From Powellomyces hirtus (Eukaryota > Chytridiomycota > Chytridiomycetes > Spizellomycetales > Powellomycetaceae), in NCBI GenBank assembly GCA_025526995.1, contig JAHLKG010000020.1, positions 601,812-665,811 of the forward strand: a DNA stretch of 64,000 nt, in the 5' to 3' direction. Below are positions 12,474 to 29,335 of the stretch, in pieces (positions within the stretch are counted from its first letter, which is position 1; each line of letters opens with the position of its first letter). A program made the translations under genes and the position numbers. Below the pieces are notes generated by a model that saw only the letters and a list, made by a program, of their open reading frames with translations, made no database searches and had not been told where the DNA came from.

Positions 12474-13334
12474 CTAAGCAAACACGACCGTCTTGTTGCC
12501 GTAAGTCAACACTCGGTGCAAAAGGTGCAGACGAACGGCTCGGGCCAGGACGCTGCGTTCTACGTCTTTGCCCTTCCTGACGAGGTCGTCGACTGAGTCG
12601 CGGTGCGACACCCGAACGACTTCCTGCTCGATAATTGGACCACAATCCAAATCGACGGTTGCAAAGTGTGCCGTCGCACCAATGATTTTCACACCTCGTT
12701 GGTGGGCTTGGTGATACGGTTTAGCGCCGACAAAGGCGGGGAGAAAAGAGTGGTGAATGTTGATGGTGTTTGGAAAGGCGGAGAGGAAATCGTCCGACAG
12801 AATCTGCATGTACTTGGCCATGACGACCAGGTCAATTTTATGGGTCGACAGGAGACTGAGCTGTGCTTGTTCCGTTGCGGCTTTGGTGGCTTTGGTGATA
12901 GGCGTCAGGTGAAAAGGTATATTGTGAGATTCGACGACACCACGCATGGTGTCATGATTGGACATCACCAAGGCAATCTCCGAGTTGACGTCCTGCAATT
13001 GAGATCCATGGAGAAGATCCAGGAGACAGTGATCTTGCTTCGAGACAAACACGGCCACACGCTGCTGAACGTCCGAGAAATGCAGTTCCCATCGGCCTTC
13101 GTAGCCAGCGCACAGGTCGGTGAGGGCCGAGTGGAGTGCCTCGCGAGTCAAGTTGAATGTGTCAAGATTCCACTCGACACGACCCAAGAACAGCTTTTCT
13201 TCCCGGTCGGTATGGAAGTCGACGTCAACGAGGTTTCCGCCTTCTTTGAGGATGAAGGAGGTGAGAGCAGCAACGATGCCGGGGACATCTTTGCACACAA
13301 TCAAGAAGACCGCGGTGGGTGAGGTGGAGGCCAT
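12474..13334 (-). CDS. purU: Formyltetrahydrofolate deformylase
   Basis: This intronless 286-residue protein matches the usual 280-290 residue size. Residues 1-85 form an ACT domain (FLIVCKDVPGIVAALTSFI). The rest is the formyl-transferase/hydrolase fold, with VVMAKYMQILSDDFL, the catalytic NIHHSFLPAF motif and the DLDCGPIIEQ motif carrying the active-site aspartate. The enzyme hydrolyses 10-formyl-tetrahydrofolate to formate and tetrahydrofolate, feeding one-carbon balance and purine synthesis. The frame is open for 23 codons upstream but contains no ATG, and a TATAAATAG element at 13412-13420 fits transcription starting just before the ATG at 13334. No targeting sequence is evident, so it is probably cytosolic. 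Confidence 0.92.
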   Translation of the reverse strand: MASTSPTAVFLIVCKDVPGIVAALTSFILKEGGNLVDVDFHTDREEKLFLGRVEWNLDTFNLTREALHSALTDLCAGYEGRWELHFSDVQQRVAVFVSKQDHCLLDLLHGSQLQDVNSEIALVMSNHDTMRGVVESHNIPFHLTPITKATKAATEQAQLSLLSTHKIDLVVMAKYMQILSDDFLSAFPNTINIHHSFLPAFVGAKPYHQAHQRGVKIIGATAHFATVDLDCGPIIEQEVVRVSHRDSVDDLVRKGKDVERSVLARAVRLHLLHRVLTYGNKTVVFA

Positions 13335-13411
13335 AACTGAGATGGGTACGAGGAGACGAGAGCAGAGGATCAGAGAAGAATAGCAGGAAAGGGAGCGCAA
13401 CACAGAGAGAG

Positions 13412-13420
13412 CTATTTATA
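13412..13420 (-). promoter_or_regulatory. TATA box of purU
   Basis: TATAAATAG on the minus strand lies 78 bp upstream of the purU ATG, followed by a CT-rich tract (GCTCTCTCTGTG). It also argues against an upstream non-ATG start. Confidence 0.6.
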
Positions 13421-14817
13421 GGGCGGATGTTGGTTTCTCGGAAGACCACCCGTCAATGTCAAAAAGAAGTAGCGATTTTCGTCGGGGGTTGAAATTTTGA
13501 CACTTCGATCCCTGTTCGTTGAGCGAGCCGAACGGAACTGCGCCACGGCAAACACGTGTCTCACACCTCCGCAGATCTTATCTTATCCCATCGTGTGGCT
13601 CAGCGAATGAATGAATGAGTCAAACGTCAGTATTGTGATACACTCAACGAAATGGTATCGATACTGACTGTATGTGAATACCGCAGGTGTTGATATCGCA
13701 GTCTGAGCGGAATTGCGCTATAGCGCGAATCTTACGGACTTTCTCAAATCCGGAGTGAGTTTCCATCTCTGAGTCTGCTTCGAAGGTTGAAAGGCGTCTG
13801 GCCGACTTGTATAAGCCGTATTACTGCCGACCTCGTTTGCAGAGTGGATCGTACCACCGTACTACCACGTCTCCGTGTTGAAAAATGAAATTGCGCTTCC
13901 CTATTGTTTGTCCTTTTTTCGTCATGTGAAGCAAATTGTTTGTGGACCTTCAAAGTGAAGTGACGACCACGAAGACGCAGCACGCGTTCTTGTTCACGAT
14001 TTTTTTTTTCCTGTTCTTTTTTTGTTTTCATTGACAGGAACCAGGCCATTGAGATGCGGAGCTATGTCAAAAGCATATACCGACAGGTGATATCGATTGT
14101 CTATGACGTAATATTCGTGCGGACGACATTCCCACGGCGGGATTCGTTTTCTGGACGCTCTTTACCGTAGGATCGGGTATCTTCGCAAATTAGCCTCGTA
14201 AATCCGCGCGCTTTGCTCGGACCGTCGATGAGTCAAAATGCCTAAACATGGTACAGAGGTGGTTCAAGTTTGCTGGCCGCAAAAACGCAAAGTGCAACCC
14301 TCACGCCGATTGTACGGGCCAGGTTGTTGGTTTTTCGACATATAATAAATTAAAAATAATACATGGGAATGTGGCGCAAATGCCTTCCTACCAGCGGAGG
14401 AGCATCGCGAGTATCACCCGCATATTTCAGCATATCGCTGTAGGCTACGCCGAGGAAAGTTCGCAGTGCTATAGCGTGGTCGGTGATGAAGGTGGGTACG
14501 ATGTATGGTGGTTTCCCCTCCCCGTCCCCAGTCGCGCTCCAACTACTACTGAGTCATCCTGACATATCCATCCAGAATCCGTCTAATAGTCTCCAACTCC
14601 ATCACAATCTGATCCGAGGCGTCATGTTGATCTCACGTCCTTTGCAAGTGTGCCTATTCGAAATGCTGACCCGGCATTGCCACCCAGGCATGTGAATTCA
14701 TCATCTCTCTCAAAAGAACTTTCCGGCAAGTGCACTACGGTTCTCCAAGCCGATCTAAGTACTGATAGTGGACAGTTGCTGCTTTTGCAGAGTTGCAAGG
14801 CTTGTGTTCTAATCAAC
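13421..14817. other. Intergenic, 1.4 kb
   Basis: This lies between the purU promoter and the 3' end of the transferase gene. One short minus-strand stretch at about 14560-14635 reads like a coding tail (SDQIVMELETIRRILDG) and could be an extra terminal exon of the transferase, but the required donor is weak. Confidence 0.35.
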
Positions 14818-16172
14818 TCAATTGCTATGTCCAGGTGCAATTCGACCAGTGGCCGCGACAATGCGCGAGTATAGTTCCGTCCAGGCCATGCGGGTGAATG
14901 CGCATTTTGATCGCTTCTCTGTTATGTCATCGTGGGCCTCCGAGTCCCGTCCAGGTAAAGATAATGTTTCGGAGATCTCCTGCGATTTTCTTTCGCGGCA
15001 GCACGCGACTGGATGCCGCGGATCCAGATAGGTCAAGCTGAACTCAAATTCGGGTCGGATTACGCTGTCCACAGCGACACATATCGAGTGCGGAAGCCGA
15101 TCCTACCGGAAACACCATAAAGAAAGGGAAAATAAAGTCATTAAGTTAGATGTTCGGGAGAAACTCTGATGAGAAGTGACGTGGACTTGGAATACAATTC
15201 ATGCACAAATTACCGGTCTCGGGTCATTCATAAGTGATTGAAAATCGCTGAATTGAAATTCTATCCGACGTAAGTCCAGCGCCAAACCCACACCGATAGC
15301 CTTGACGTAACTCTCCTTCAGCGCCCACAATTGTGCAAATCGATGAAGCTTTTGCTGGTCGGAACCTATCCGCGGCTGGAGATCGCTTATTTCCCAGCCC
15401 TCAGGTACTGTATGGCTGCCGCTTTGCTCGGAATGGAGCCTGGAATTCCTGTTTGGCGGCGTTGGGTAACTTTCCGTTAGGCTTTTGAGCGAAGTTGGTT
15501 GAGCACCACGAATGTATGCCCACTCTAGTTGTGTGAACACTTCGTCGAAAACTGTCAAATACTCGTCCACCGAGTCATCGGAGGGGTTGTCTACGGATGA
15601 AACATCTACTCCCAAGTGCTTTGCACAGCCGGCGGCTACGACGACCCAGTCTCCATGGTGGGATACGTTGAATTGGAGGAACGGTATTTGCGGCGACATC
15701 TGCAACACAATTAGTACAAGTCACAACCGGGTTTGGTTCCTGCAAAGGATTGGGAACATTTACCAAGAATGGCTTGCCACGTTCATCTCGAGCGATTTCA
15801 ATGTCTGACCATTGTGATGCGAGTGAAGGGATTGGTGAATGATCGCGGGTAGCAAGAAGGTCGAGTACTGAAGTGTGAGCGAGAAGCTGTCCAAGAAGAG
15901 ATCTACACTGATCAATCGGAAACCTGTATCGTAAGATTTTCTCCTGCTCTGCTGGAGGTAGTAAGCGGACCAGTCGTATTTTCAGCTAGTGTACGCGGAA
16001 CAAGATACATAGCGATGTCAGTTGTGAATGGCAAACGTTTGTCGCATTCAAGAGGTAGAATACGGCTCGCTAGAATCGAATCTTCACTCACCTCGTCGCT
16101 TGGTGACCACGATGGAACATGGAACGACCAGCAAGTTAAATGATCACTCAGATTTTTGGCCGAAAAGCTCAT
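14818..16172 (-). CDS. 4'-phosphopantetheinyl transferase, Sfp/NpgA type
   Basis: Four exons (16172-16092, 15985-15764, 15699-15214, 15102-14818) join in phase 0 into about 357 residues, close to the size of fungal NpgA-like enzymes. All Sfp motifs are visible: LLPPAEQEKILRYRFPID with GQLLAHT (P1a), RDERGKPFL (P1), FNVSHHGDWVVVAA (P2), HLGVDVSSVD with its Mg-binding Asp, and FAQLWALKESYVKAIGVGL (P3, with the W-x2-KES-x2-K core). The enzyme transfers phosphopantetheine from coenzyme A to the serine of carrier domains and would activate the six carrier domains of the nearby peptide synthetase; it may also serve lysine biosynthesis if it is the only copy in the genome. The frame extends upstream of 16172 to an ATG at 16388; the inner start is preferred because it gives the usual short lead to the CWSFHV strand. 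Confidence 0.92.
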
Positions 16173-18803
16173 CCTGTCGCATTCCAGCACTGCAAAAGGA
16201 GCGTACCAACTGGAAGTGGGCGACAGGTGGTAGCAGAGGCGCGAAGTACGGACAACAACCTGATTGACGTCCCTTGGCAGACACGTACACGAGCAAGTTT
16301 CTTCGGATCGCCCCGTCGTTTTGAGCTTGAATTTTCTTTGTAATGTGAATTTGTCTTGTAATAAGTAATAAATTTTTTGCAATACCATCGCAATACTACT
16401 ACGTCTTCTTGATTATCGCTGCTGTCCCAAGTATGATCCCAATAAGCCTTTGCAAACTCGTGACAAAACTGGTTGAATAGACTAGAATAACCCTAAGATC
16501 TCCGTTGGCGCTCAATGTCTTTTAAACGCTAGGGCCGCCGATGAGCATGTCTCGAGGTTCGTCTACCGCGAAAGGACGGAAGGCTTTGTGGACGGGCATT
16601 GAGTGACACACATATGGTTGAGCATTAAGTACTAGTTGGTTGGCACTGCGGTGTTGCCGATGGCTCGACCTTCAGAAGATGGTGCACGTCAAACGTGGTG
16701 ACGAAGGGGTTTTTCGTTCCTCCTGTCCGAAGGCAGCTTCTATTTGCAAAGCTCAAAAGGTGCTCCGAGGTTCACAACATATGGAGAACGGCAGACGAGG
16801 ACGTCCAACCTCCCGCATGGCGAACGCTTCATCAGTTGGAAGGCCTACGAGTTGATGGCGGTTTGGACGCAGTTGGAGAGTGGTATTTGAATATGGCTTC
16901 AAGTGTGCTTTGCGTACACTTGTTTCTTGCGGAGTGTTGTAGAGTGTGTTGTAGAGTGTGGCAGTAAGTAGGAGTTTGTAAGTGGGGATTACACAACTCT
17001 GTTGTTTCTTCCCGCTTTCCCAACATCTCTTTTACAGCCAACATATCACATAATGCTATACTGGGCATTCCATGTTTCAACATAGGACTTCCTTCAACAG
17101 ACATGCTTCCTCAAATGACTAGTGCAAGTGACCGGCTTCAAAGCGACTAATGCTTTCTACTGTAACAGGAATACATTTCTACTGCACATCCTTCTGCTTA
17201 CAAGCCGGCTCATGGTCCTTTGGCACGAGCTCATCCACGCATTTCAAAACGCTCCAGGGTGTACATGGTGGTATCGTCTCCGGGATGGTCTTTGGGTGCC
17301 GCGCAGGCGGGGATGGCAACCGTATCCATACAGAGTCGAGAAGGAAATGGCCGCATAGATTCCCTCTGCTAATCATGACATTATCCGAGGGGCCACTGTC
17401 CTGCTTGCTTCTTTCAAAGCCCATCTTCAGGCCAAAGGAAGTCATTTGCACATAGCAGAGGAGAGCGGCCTTGCCGCATATGCGGTCGCTATTAGAGGCT
17501 GCTGCCACGGGAATCGGGCATGCCATGAAGCAGACAATGGGCTCCGATCAACGGTATCGCGACGGGCCGCGCTTAAGGACTTTTTGGCAGACTATGCAGA
17601 CATCCGCATACCATGCATATGGTACAATTACCTCGGCGGCGAGAATATGCCGGCCTGTTCTGCGCCGGTAATGTCAGTCAGATGCATCGTAGAGTATCAT
17701 TTTCAAGAATCCAACATTGCGCAAGCGTGTTGTGATGAAAGAACTGGGATGTTGCACCGCGATGTGACGTCTCGGAAAATGGCCGTAAGCCTCATTCCCC
17801 GAGGCGAATCCGCGGTGTTCTCGAACCACATGTGGCCGCTGTCTGTGCATGGGCAAGAGATGCGGCATTTTTGAGTCGCGGGCTGAATGGGTAAAACTTC
17901 GGTGTCAGGACCTCCCGAATTGCAAATGAAGATTCAAACCCGATGTGTCGACTGCGGAGAGTTCTAAACGTGAAGACCTCTGGATGAAATGCGTAGACCG
18001 GGCGTCACGGTTGGAGGCAAGAAACATCCCACCATTTTTTCATTCCCGTGCCCTTGTATCCCCGGTGGTGACATGTGGTAAAATGTGGGAAGGGTAAGAG
18101 AGACGCAGGCTTTTCTTAAAAGGCCGCATCCTACTTGTTGTCCGCGCATGGTTGTAAACGAAGGGGGAAGAGGCGCGGGCAGGGGACTTACGGAAAAAGA
18201 AAAATGGATGGCATGCAATCGACGGATTCTTGATGGTAGTTATGTCAATTTCGATTGTTTTGTCCGCGTTCCATGCCTGAATTGTTGAATGACTTCGGGG
18301 AGACAGACCTTTCCTTACAGTGACAATAGACAATTTCTATCCGAATTTGATATTTCGAGTTCCTATTTGCCCGCTCAAAACCAAGAGTGAGAAGACTGAT
18401 GCGCATTGTGGATCCTTTGGCCAGACACCTTGTGGGACACTAAATGTAAGCACGTGGCACCGGACAAGCCCTACACATGATCTGACATTTCACATGAAGT
18501 AGATGCATACCATTTGACAATGGGCTGGCCCATGCCAACGAACCAGCGCGTTGAGCCGTCTCATTCAGAGGGGAAAGTCTCCGCGTTTCGTTGCCCGACG
18601 GAAGGTGCGCGTCAGTGTGGCTTGGCCATGCGCCACGTCGGTCTAGGACGTTTGCTTCCGCTTAACTTTTCATTGGAAGAGAAGAGACGCCAGTGCTTCT
18701 AGTATAAAGTCTATTGACGCATGTCGAAAGCCCCGAATGACGTGCCTGTATTATGCTCTCATGTAATCTGTCTACTATCCTCGACTTTGTTCACTATTTC
18801 CGG
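16173..18803. other. Gene-poor 2.6 kb stretch
   Basis: Many short frames occur but none with recognised motifs or a complete start-splice-stop set. Two long open stretches (about 16629-16967 plus strand, 17179-17526 minus strand) look protein-like in composition and might be relics; they cannot be assigned. Confidence 0.35.
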
Positions 18804-19322
18804 CAAGGTACGCTTGCAACAACTTTTGAGCTCCACTGTTGATGCACACGGTTCGTTCTATTTGGTATGGTGCGGATCTTCAAAGGCAATAAAAGACAAA
18901 ACTCAGATCGTAAATACTAAGGATTCTCTCGCCTCATAGCACTTTTTTGATCCGCATACACACTCTCCACGCATAAGCGCGAGCGCAAGGACGATCGCAC
19001 AAGATGGACGAAAACACGACGACAGATGCGAGGTCTATGAGCAGCTGCGCCCCCGGTCAAGGTACGCTTGCAACAACTTTTGAGTTCCACAGTTGATGCA
19101 CGCGGTTCGCTCTATTTGGTATGGTGCGGATCTTCAAAGGCAATACAAGACAAAATTCAGATCGTAAATACTAAGGCTTCTCTCGCCTCATAGCACTTTT
19201 TTGATCCGCATACACACTCTCCACGCATAAGCGCGAGCGCAAGGACGATCGCACAAGATGGCCGAAAACACGACGACAGATGCGCGGTCTGGTGAGTGAG
19301 AGTATGAGCAGCTGCGCCCCCG
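18804..19322. repeat. 254-bp tandem duplication, two copies
   Basis: Copy one (18804-19055) and copy two (19058-19322) both start CAAGGTACGCTTGCAACAAC and end GAGCAGCTGCGCCCCC. They differ by about ten scattered substitutions and a roughly 12-base insertion (GGTGAGTGAGAG) near the end of copy two. No open frame spans a unit, so it is probably non-coding, upstream of the Zn2Cys6 regulator. Confidence 0.9.
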
Positions 19323-20060
19323 CCTGTGGCTTAACGTCACACGCTTACGCAATCTTAGGACGATATTGATTCCGCACACTTCCCTACCAGAAACCGCAAG
19401 TTATCCAACCCATGAAAATCACAGGATCATCCCTTTCCCCCACACTGCCAGTGGGTATTACGATCGTCGCGCCATGGCTGGAGCTCCACACATAGGACGC
19501 GTGGCCTGCACGCTGGAAAAGCGCGCCGCTGTTAGCTCTGCTACGATTACGAATACAACGCGCGTCGCGCCTGCCGCTGGGGACAAAAAGTTGTCGTGAA
19601 CGTAAACAACAAAACGTTGATCACGACCGCTGATAACCTCCGCCCTCCCACCGGCGCAAAGCCATCGCATGACTGTGGGGCTGGGGTCATAAAATCTGAT
19701 GGCGCGCGTGTGAGGATCTATTGACATTCCTGTTGGTGTCCGTTGAGTTCTCAATAAAAATGCCCGCTCTCGAAAATGCCACGGCGCAGCAGTTCGACGC
19801 AACATTTCGTTTGAATCTATCCGTTGCGGCCACCTGTTGGGGAATTGCGGGAGGCGGAGTTCTGGAGTCTTGGTCTGTTTCTTCCTTGAAGAAACTCGGG
19901 GATGAATTAAATAGGACGCACGGCGAGTTGCGGAGCCCAGACCGGAACCTGAACGACCCACGCTCTGTGTCTTTGTATGCCCTTCTTCTTCACCCGATTC
20001 GATTGCCTGTACTTCTGTACTTCACGAGAGTTTTCGAGACACTGAGATTTGGTGTACTGT
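19323..20060. other. Region upstream of the regulator gene
   Basis: Overlapping frames of 120-170 codons exist on both strands (about 19458-19900 minus, 19721-20095 plus), but neither shows a recognised motif or clear start. It is probably mainly promoter of the downstream transcription factor. Confidence 0.35.
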
Positions 20061-23000
20061 ATGTCGTCTCAGAAAGAAAGTGCCAACCTCGGTAAGGAGC
20101 AAGTGCCGCTTCGCAGCGCTTGTCAAGCTTGTCGTGGGCGGAAGATCCGCTGTGGAGGTGAGTAACCTTTGGTCATCATTGGAATCGTAGCCATGAAAGT
20201 TCTCGAAGACATTTGTAAAGCCCATGATGCGGGTGCGATGTTCGATGCAGTCATTGGATCGATCGGAATGGAGTGATGGTAGTGGCTCTTTGCTGACCAC
20301 TGCGTATTTTATCAACGTAGGTCAGCCGGAAGGGTGTGACCGGTGTATAGCACGTCGCAAAACATGTATCTACGTGCCCAGACAGAAGCTTGGCCGTCCA
20401 TCAACAAAATCGCAGAAAACTTCAGCACCAGCAGCATCATCGGCGCCTCCAGCAAGCAGCTCACTGGTTGTTTCTGAAGGGTCACCAATGCATACTGACA
20501 TTGAACCCAGACACACCGTCGAGGCCGATGCTACCAGCATCATCGGAACAATGCTGTTTCCCGAAACACCAACTAGTCTACCGATGCAGTCGCCAATGTT
20601 TTTGCCAACCCCACATGAAAGCCCAACATCTCCTACTCACGACAATGGCTACGAAGACCTTCAAGAGAGCCTTCGGGAGTTCCTTGGATCGCCTGTTTCG
20701 ACCAATTCGCCATTACCTTGGCCGCGTGTATCTGGTTTAGCAGATGTTCCATTGACTTCCTCTTTCATCGTCCCAGGACGCAAGCACCATCATGTTTGCT
20801 TTCTGGCTATCAGCCATCGACTGCTTCGCGCCGTCCAGAGTCCGCAACTACATCAAACGCCAACGGACATCACAGCGTTGTTCGATTCTAATGACCCTTG
20901 CGCTTCCGAGAGCTTCTTCCCAGTGTCCCCGAAGCCAGTCCCACATGGGGCATCAGTGACCCCCACGCCAGCAAGACAGGGCCTCGATACTCTGGATCCA
21001 ATGGAGACCTGCCAACTGATTGAGTTTTTCTTCCTCTTCCATCCACTATCCTATCTGATTAACAAGACGGCTTTCCTCCGTTCCCAAGCGACTCAATCGA
21101 CTCCCGGACCGTTGCATTTGGCTTTGATTGCGGCAGCTTCGTGTATGCGGCAGTCGATCGGCACATGCAAGCACGACCATGGTGCCGAACCGCATCATTC
21201 CGAATGCGAATCGTCATGTCAGGACGCATTTACAATGGCGCTGGAAGCCATCTACATGCGCGTTGACGAGTGCGCTTCGCTGGAAATGTTGCAAGCTCTT
21301 CTGATCGTCATCCTGCAACAGATGTTAGTCGCGTCCCACTTGCCAAACAGCACTCGCGAGCAAAGAGGATTGCTTCATCTCGCATGGAGTCTGGCTCAAA
21401 GCTTGATTAAACAGCCTGCTCACCAACCTCCGGACTCAACATCATCGTCGCACCCAAATGGCGGCGGGTCACTGACAACCAGACGCGGGTCCGTTTCCCA
21501 AGAGGACGTCGAGAAAGAGCTGGCAAATTTCTGCTGGTGGACATGCGCTATCTTCTCTCTGTACTCGCGCATTGTCTCCGGTCAATCACCCGCGAGCTTC
21601 TTACGTGCCATGGATCCTACACCGGTCAACGCTGCACTGACAGCGCAGCCAGCGGGTTCGCTGTCAAGCAAGTATGATTTGCAGCATCGCAACATGGTAC
21701 CGACATCCGTCTACATATCCCGTCTGAGCACTTTTGTCGTCACAACCGAAATCTGTCTTTTTGCCGCGCGGATATGCGGCCCGATCGAGTCGAATCCTCG
21801 TGCGGACATATCGTTGACTATAAGTGAGCCATCATCGTCGCACCTTGATGCCGACCCTTTTATCGACCGATCGGTGAACTCGGATGACAAAGACCTTCGC
21901 GGGCGTCTCAACAATCTCATTGACACTTCAACACTAAGTACTACCGATATATCCAGCCAGATCCGACAGCTGCTATACCAGATCCTTGCGATGCGTTCAA
22001 TCTCCACCGGCCCGGAAGTCATTGAACTGCCAATGTCAGCGGAGATATCATCAACAATGATGGAGCACCAAACTGGATCAGCGGGCAGCCCGACAAGACA
22101 GACAACAATCGCCCCAGACCAATGGGATGGAGCAGTTACGGTCGTCCAGGACATGTTGAATAACATTGCTGGATTATGTAACAACGCTCAAGATGACACT
22201 GCGGAAGCATCTTGCCAGCGGGAGCGATTCCATGTCTGCGTGCTTGGTCTCGAAGTGTGCATGGAGAAGTTCCAGAAATTGAGTTCCAGCCTGAGCATGT
22301 GGGTGGAAGCTCTTCGAGAGGAAATCGCCGCCGACAGTAACACCGCACACTTCGTTTGCCCTGCTACGTTGAAGGCGCGTCATGACTGGCAGAGATGGGT
22401 TGACATCGGCACACGACTGATGCAGAGCATGCGTGACGGTCAGCAATTGATGAGCCTTCTGCCCTCGTTCAGGACTATGGCCACAATGTACAATAGCCTG
22501 CAGGGACTAATCTCTGCGCAACTCCAGCGACATCACTCTCTTGAAGAGCTGTTGCAGAAGCTTCATCTTTCGGAGATGCCCCAGCAGCCCCCTCAGCAAA
22601 CCGAGCACCCACAAGCTTTGCAATGCCCACCTCAGCAGCATGAGAAACCGCAAGATGCTGTTCAACTACTTCAACCGGTAACGCCGGAAGACTTTCACCA
22701 ACTCCAGCAACAGCTGCTACCTCAGTTACAACCGCAACAACAATCGCAGCCACCGCTGCTCCCGCAAGGGGAGAAAGGGCAAGAAGGGCACGAGTTGCAG
22801 CAACGACTTCAACAGCAACTGCTACAGCAGCAACTTCAACTGCAACATCAGCTGCAACAACAACTATTCCCGCAATTAGGGAAACCGCAAGAGGTCTTCG
22901 AACTCCAGCAACAGCTCCAACAACAACAGCAGCAGCAACTCCAGCTCCAACTTCAGCTCCAGCTACTACAACAACAGCAACAGCAACAGCAACAAGGAGG

Positions 23001-23202
23001 ATATCCATGGGACGCCTTGCTCCCTTACTCCAACTATACCGCACCCGACCGAACGTCCTCCCAGAACAGCCAGACGTCGTCTCCCACCCTCAATCAACTC
23101 TCAGCAACGATGAAAAACATATGCCCTTTCTTAATGACGGGCACATCACCCCTCCCTACACCGCCTGAGCTTCCGTTCTCCACTCACCAAAACTGGGTTT
23201 GA
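20061..23202 (+). CDS. Zn2Cys6 fungal transcription factor with glutamine-rich C-terminus
   Basis: Two exons (20061-20157, 20321-23202) give 992 residues. The intron splits the binuclear zinc cluster: exon 1 supplies SACQACRGRKIRC and exon 2 GCDRCIARRKTC, together the Cys-x2-Cys-x6-Cys..Cys-x2-Cys-x6-Cys pattern at residues about 22-50. Residues about 240-400 resemble the fungal-specific middle homology region (LIEFFFLFHPLSYLINKTAF, LHLALIAAASC, LEMLQALLIVILQQML). Residues about 765-930 are extremely rich in Gln and Leu, with repeated QQL and a final run of nine Gln, a plausible activation domain. It lies next to the exporter and 10 kb from the peptide synthetase, so it is the natural candidate for a pathway-specific activator; that role is inferred. 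Its 3' end converges on the exporter gene. Confidence 0.88.
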
Positions 23203-24454
23203 CATTGTTTGACATTGCTAGCGCGCGGGCGTAGCTTGTGCATACCGGACGTCGAGGGTCAGCAGTGGCGAAAGGGGTCGTGTTGTCGTCGGATAGAACA
23301 CAATATTCTCTTCAGATATATCTCTAAGCAGAAGATTTTCACGCAATATATGATAGAAAGTAGATTTGATGACCGATCTGATGTGTTTATTGCTGCCTTA
23401 TCCGATTACAAAAACGGCGCGTGTCTCAACGTCTGTCATTAAACATGCATTGGAAATATTAGCGGGGCCTGATTAAAACACAGGTATCATAGCGAACTGC
23501 ATTCTACTAACACTGTGCTGCGAGTCTCACTTGATCAATTTCGCTTTTGCAAGACCTAAGAAAGCGGTGATTGCATACATTTAATTATATTATGGGCTCC
23601 GATCATTGCATCCTTGTTTTCGCCATACAATTTGCGGCTCTCTGCCCTGCCCATCGAGGAGTGGCAGGGACAGGATTTGTCAGAATCTGAGACAACGTGG
23701 CATATGGACAGCGGACTGGGAGGATAGCTGTGTTACCATGGTTCTGGGCAGCCCGCTGAGCAATACCGACTCACATTTGATGAGTTTCGTTGTCCACACC
23801 TGATGGATTGCGGAAGCACCAAGATAATGGACTGTATTTTTGATTTCTGCAGTGTCAAATAGAAGCTTTGTGTGCCCGTGCACATTGTTATTTTGCAAAC
23901 TACATGCAATTCTTTTCCTGGATCTTGGAAATTCGGGAGGCACCCAGTCATGATACAGCGTAGGCGATACCGATTGCAAGCGTAGGTTCCGCAAGATGGG
24001 AAGACATTTTTGCAAACTGGGCTGCGGAATCCCCGACAAGCTCGCTTTGGCTACTCAAAACTTGTCATCCTCTCATCTCATCGGGAACTTGAAAAAGCAT
24101 TGCACTGCTTCAATTCGTGGTCCTAAAGGCGGGCAGACGCTGTATCAGGCTCTGGGACTGAATGTCGATGGGCAAGATGTACAAGCAACGGAACAGCTTT
24201 GGCCCGCGTCCTTAAAGCTGCTCAACACCAAACAGCAAAAGCGAACCAATTGCATGAGACGCATGTTGTTGGCAGCAAATCTAAGCAAAAAAGATTAGGG
24301 TTTTCAGGAATTGCTATTATAAAGTTGCTATTTACATGCAGAAAAGGTTTTATGAAGTAAACAGTACAAGTTCTCACTATTGATCTCGAAAATAGAAATA
24401 CTTGTGTAGGGCCTGCCGCAAATGTCCCAAAAGAGTGGTAAAGTGCTGGTCCCA
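23203..24454. other. Intergenic, convergent 3' ends, 1.25 kb
   Basis: This lies between the regulator and exporter stops. A 100-codon plus-strand frame at 23996-24298 has a few Cys/His residues but no recognised domain. Nothing is supported. Confidence 0.4.

Positions 24455-29335
<4,881 letters not shown>

Noticed and set aside
13335..13403. Upstream extension of purU as a mitochondrial presequence
   Set aside because: There is no ATG in the extension (it begins with GTG) and the TATA box lies only about 10 bp upstream of it.
14560..14640. Possible extra terminal exon of the PPTase (SDQIVMELETIRRILDG)
   Set aside because: Needs a GTCGAA donor and a TGAG acceptor; the simple stop at 14818 already gives a normal-sized enzyme.
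16629..16967. Protein-like plus-strand frame (LLFAKLKRCSEVHNIW)
   Set aside because: No ATG near its start and no recognised family; kept only as a note in the gene-poor region.
17179..17870. Minus-strand open stretches with a possible heterokaryon-incompatibility-like look
   Set aside because: Interrupted by stops, no clear motif, and no splice sites that restore one frame.
19458..19961. 167-codon minus frame divergent from the regulator gene
   Set aside because: Starts with GTG, Arg/Ser-rich, no motif; overlaps an equally open plus frame.
23996..24298. 100-codon plus frame with Cys and His residues suggesting a BED-type finger
   Set aside because: Spacing does not fit a zinc finger and no transposase motif is nearby.
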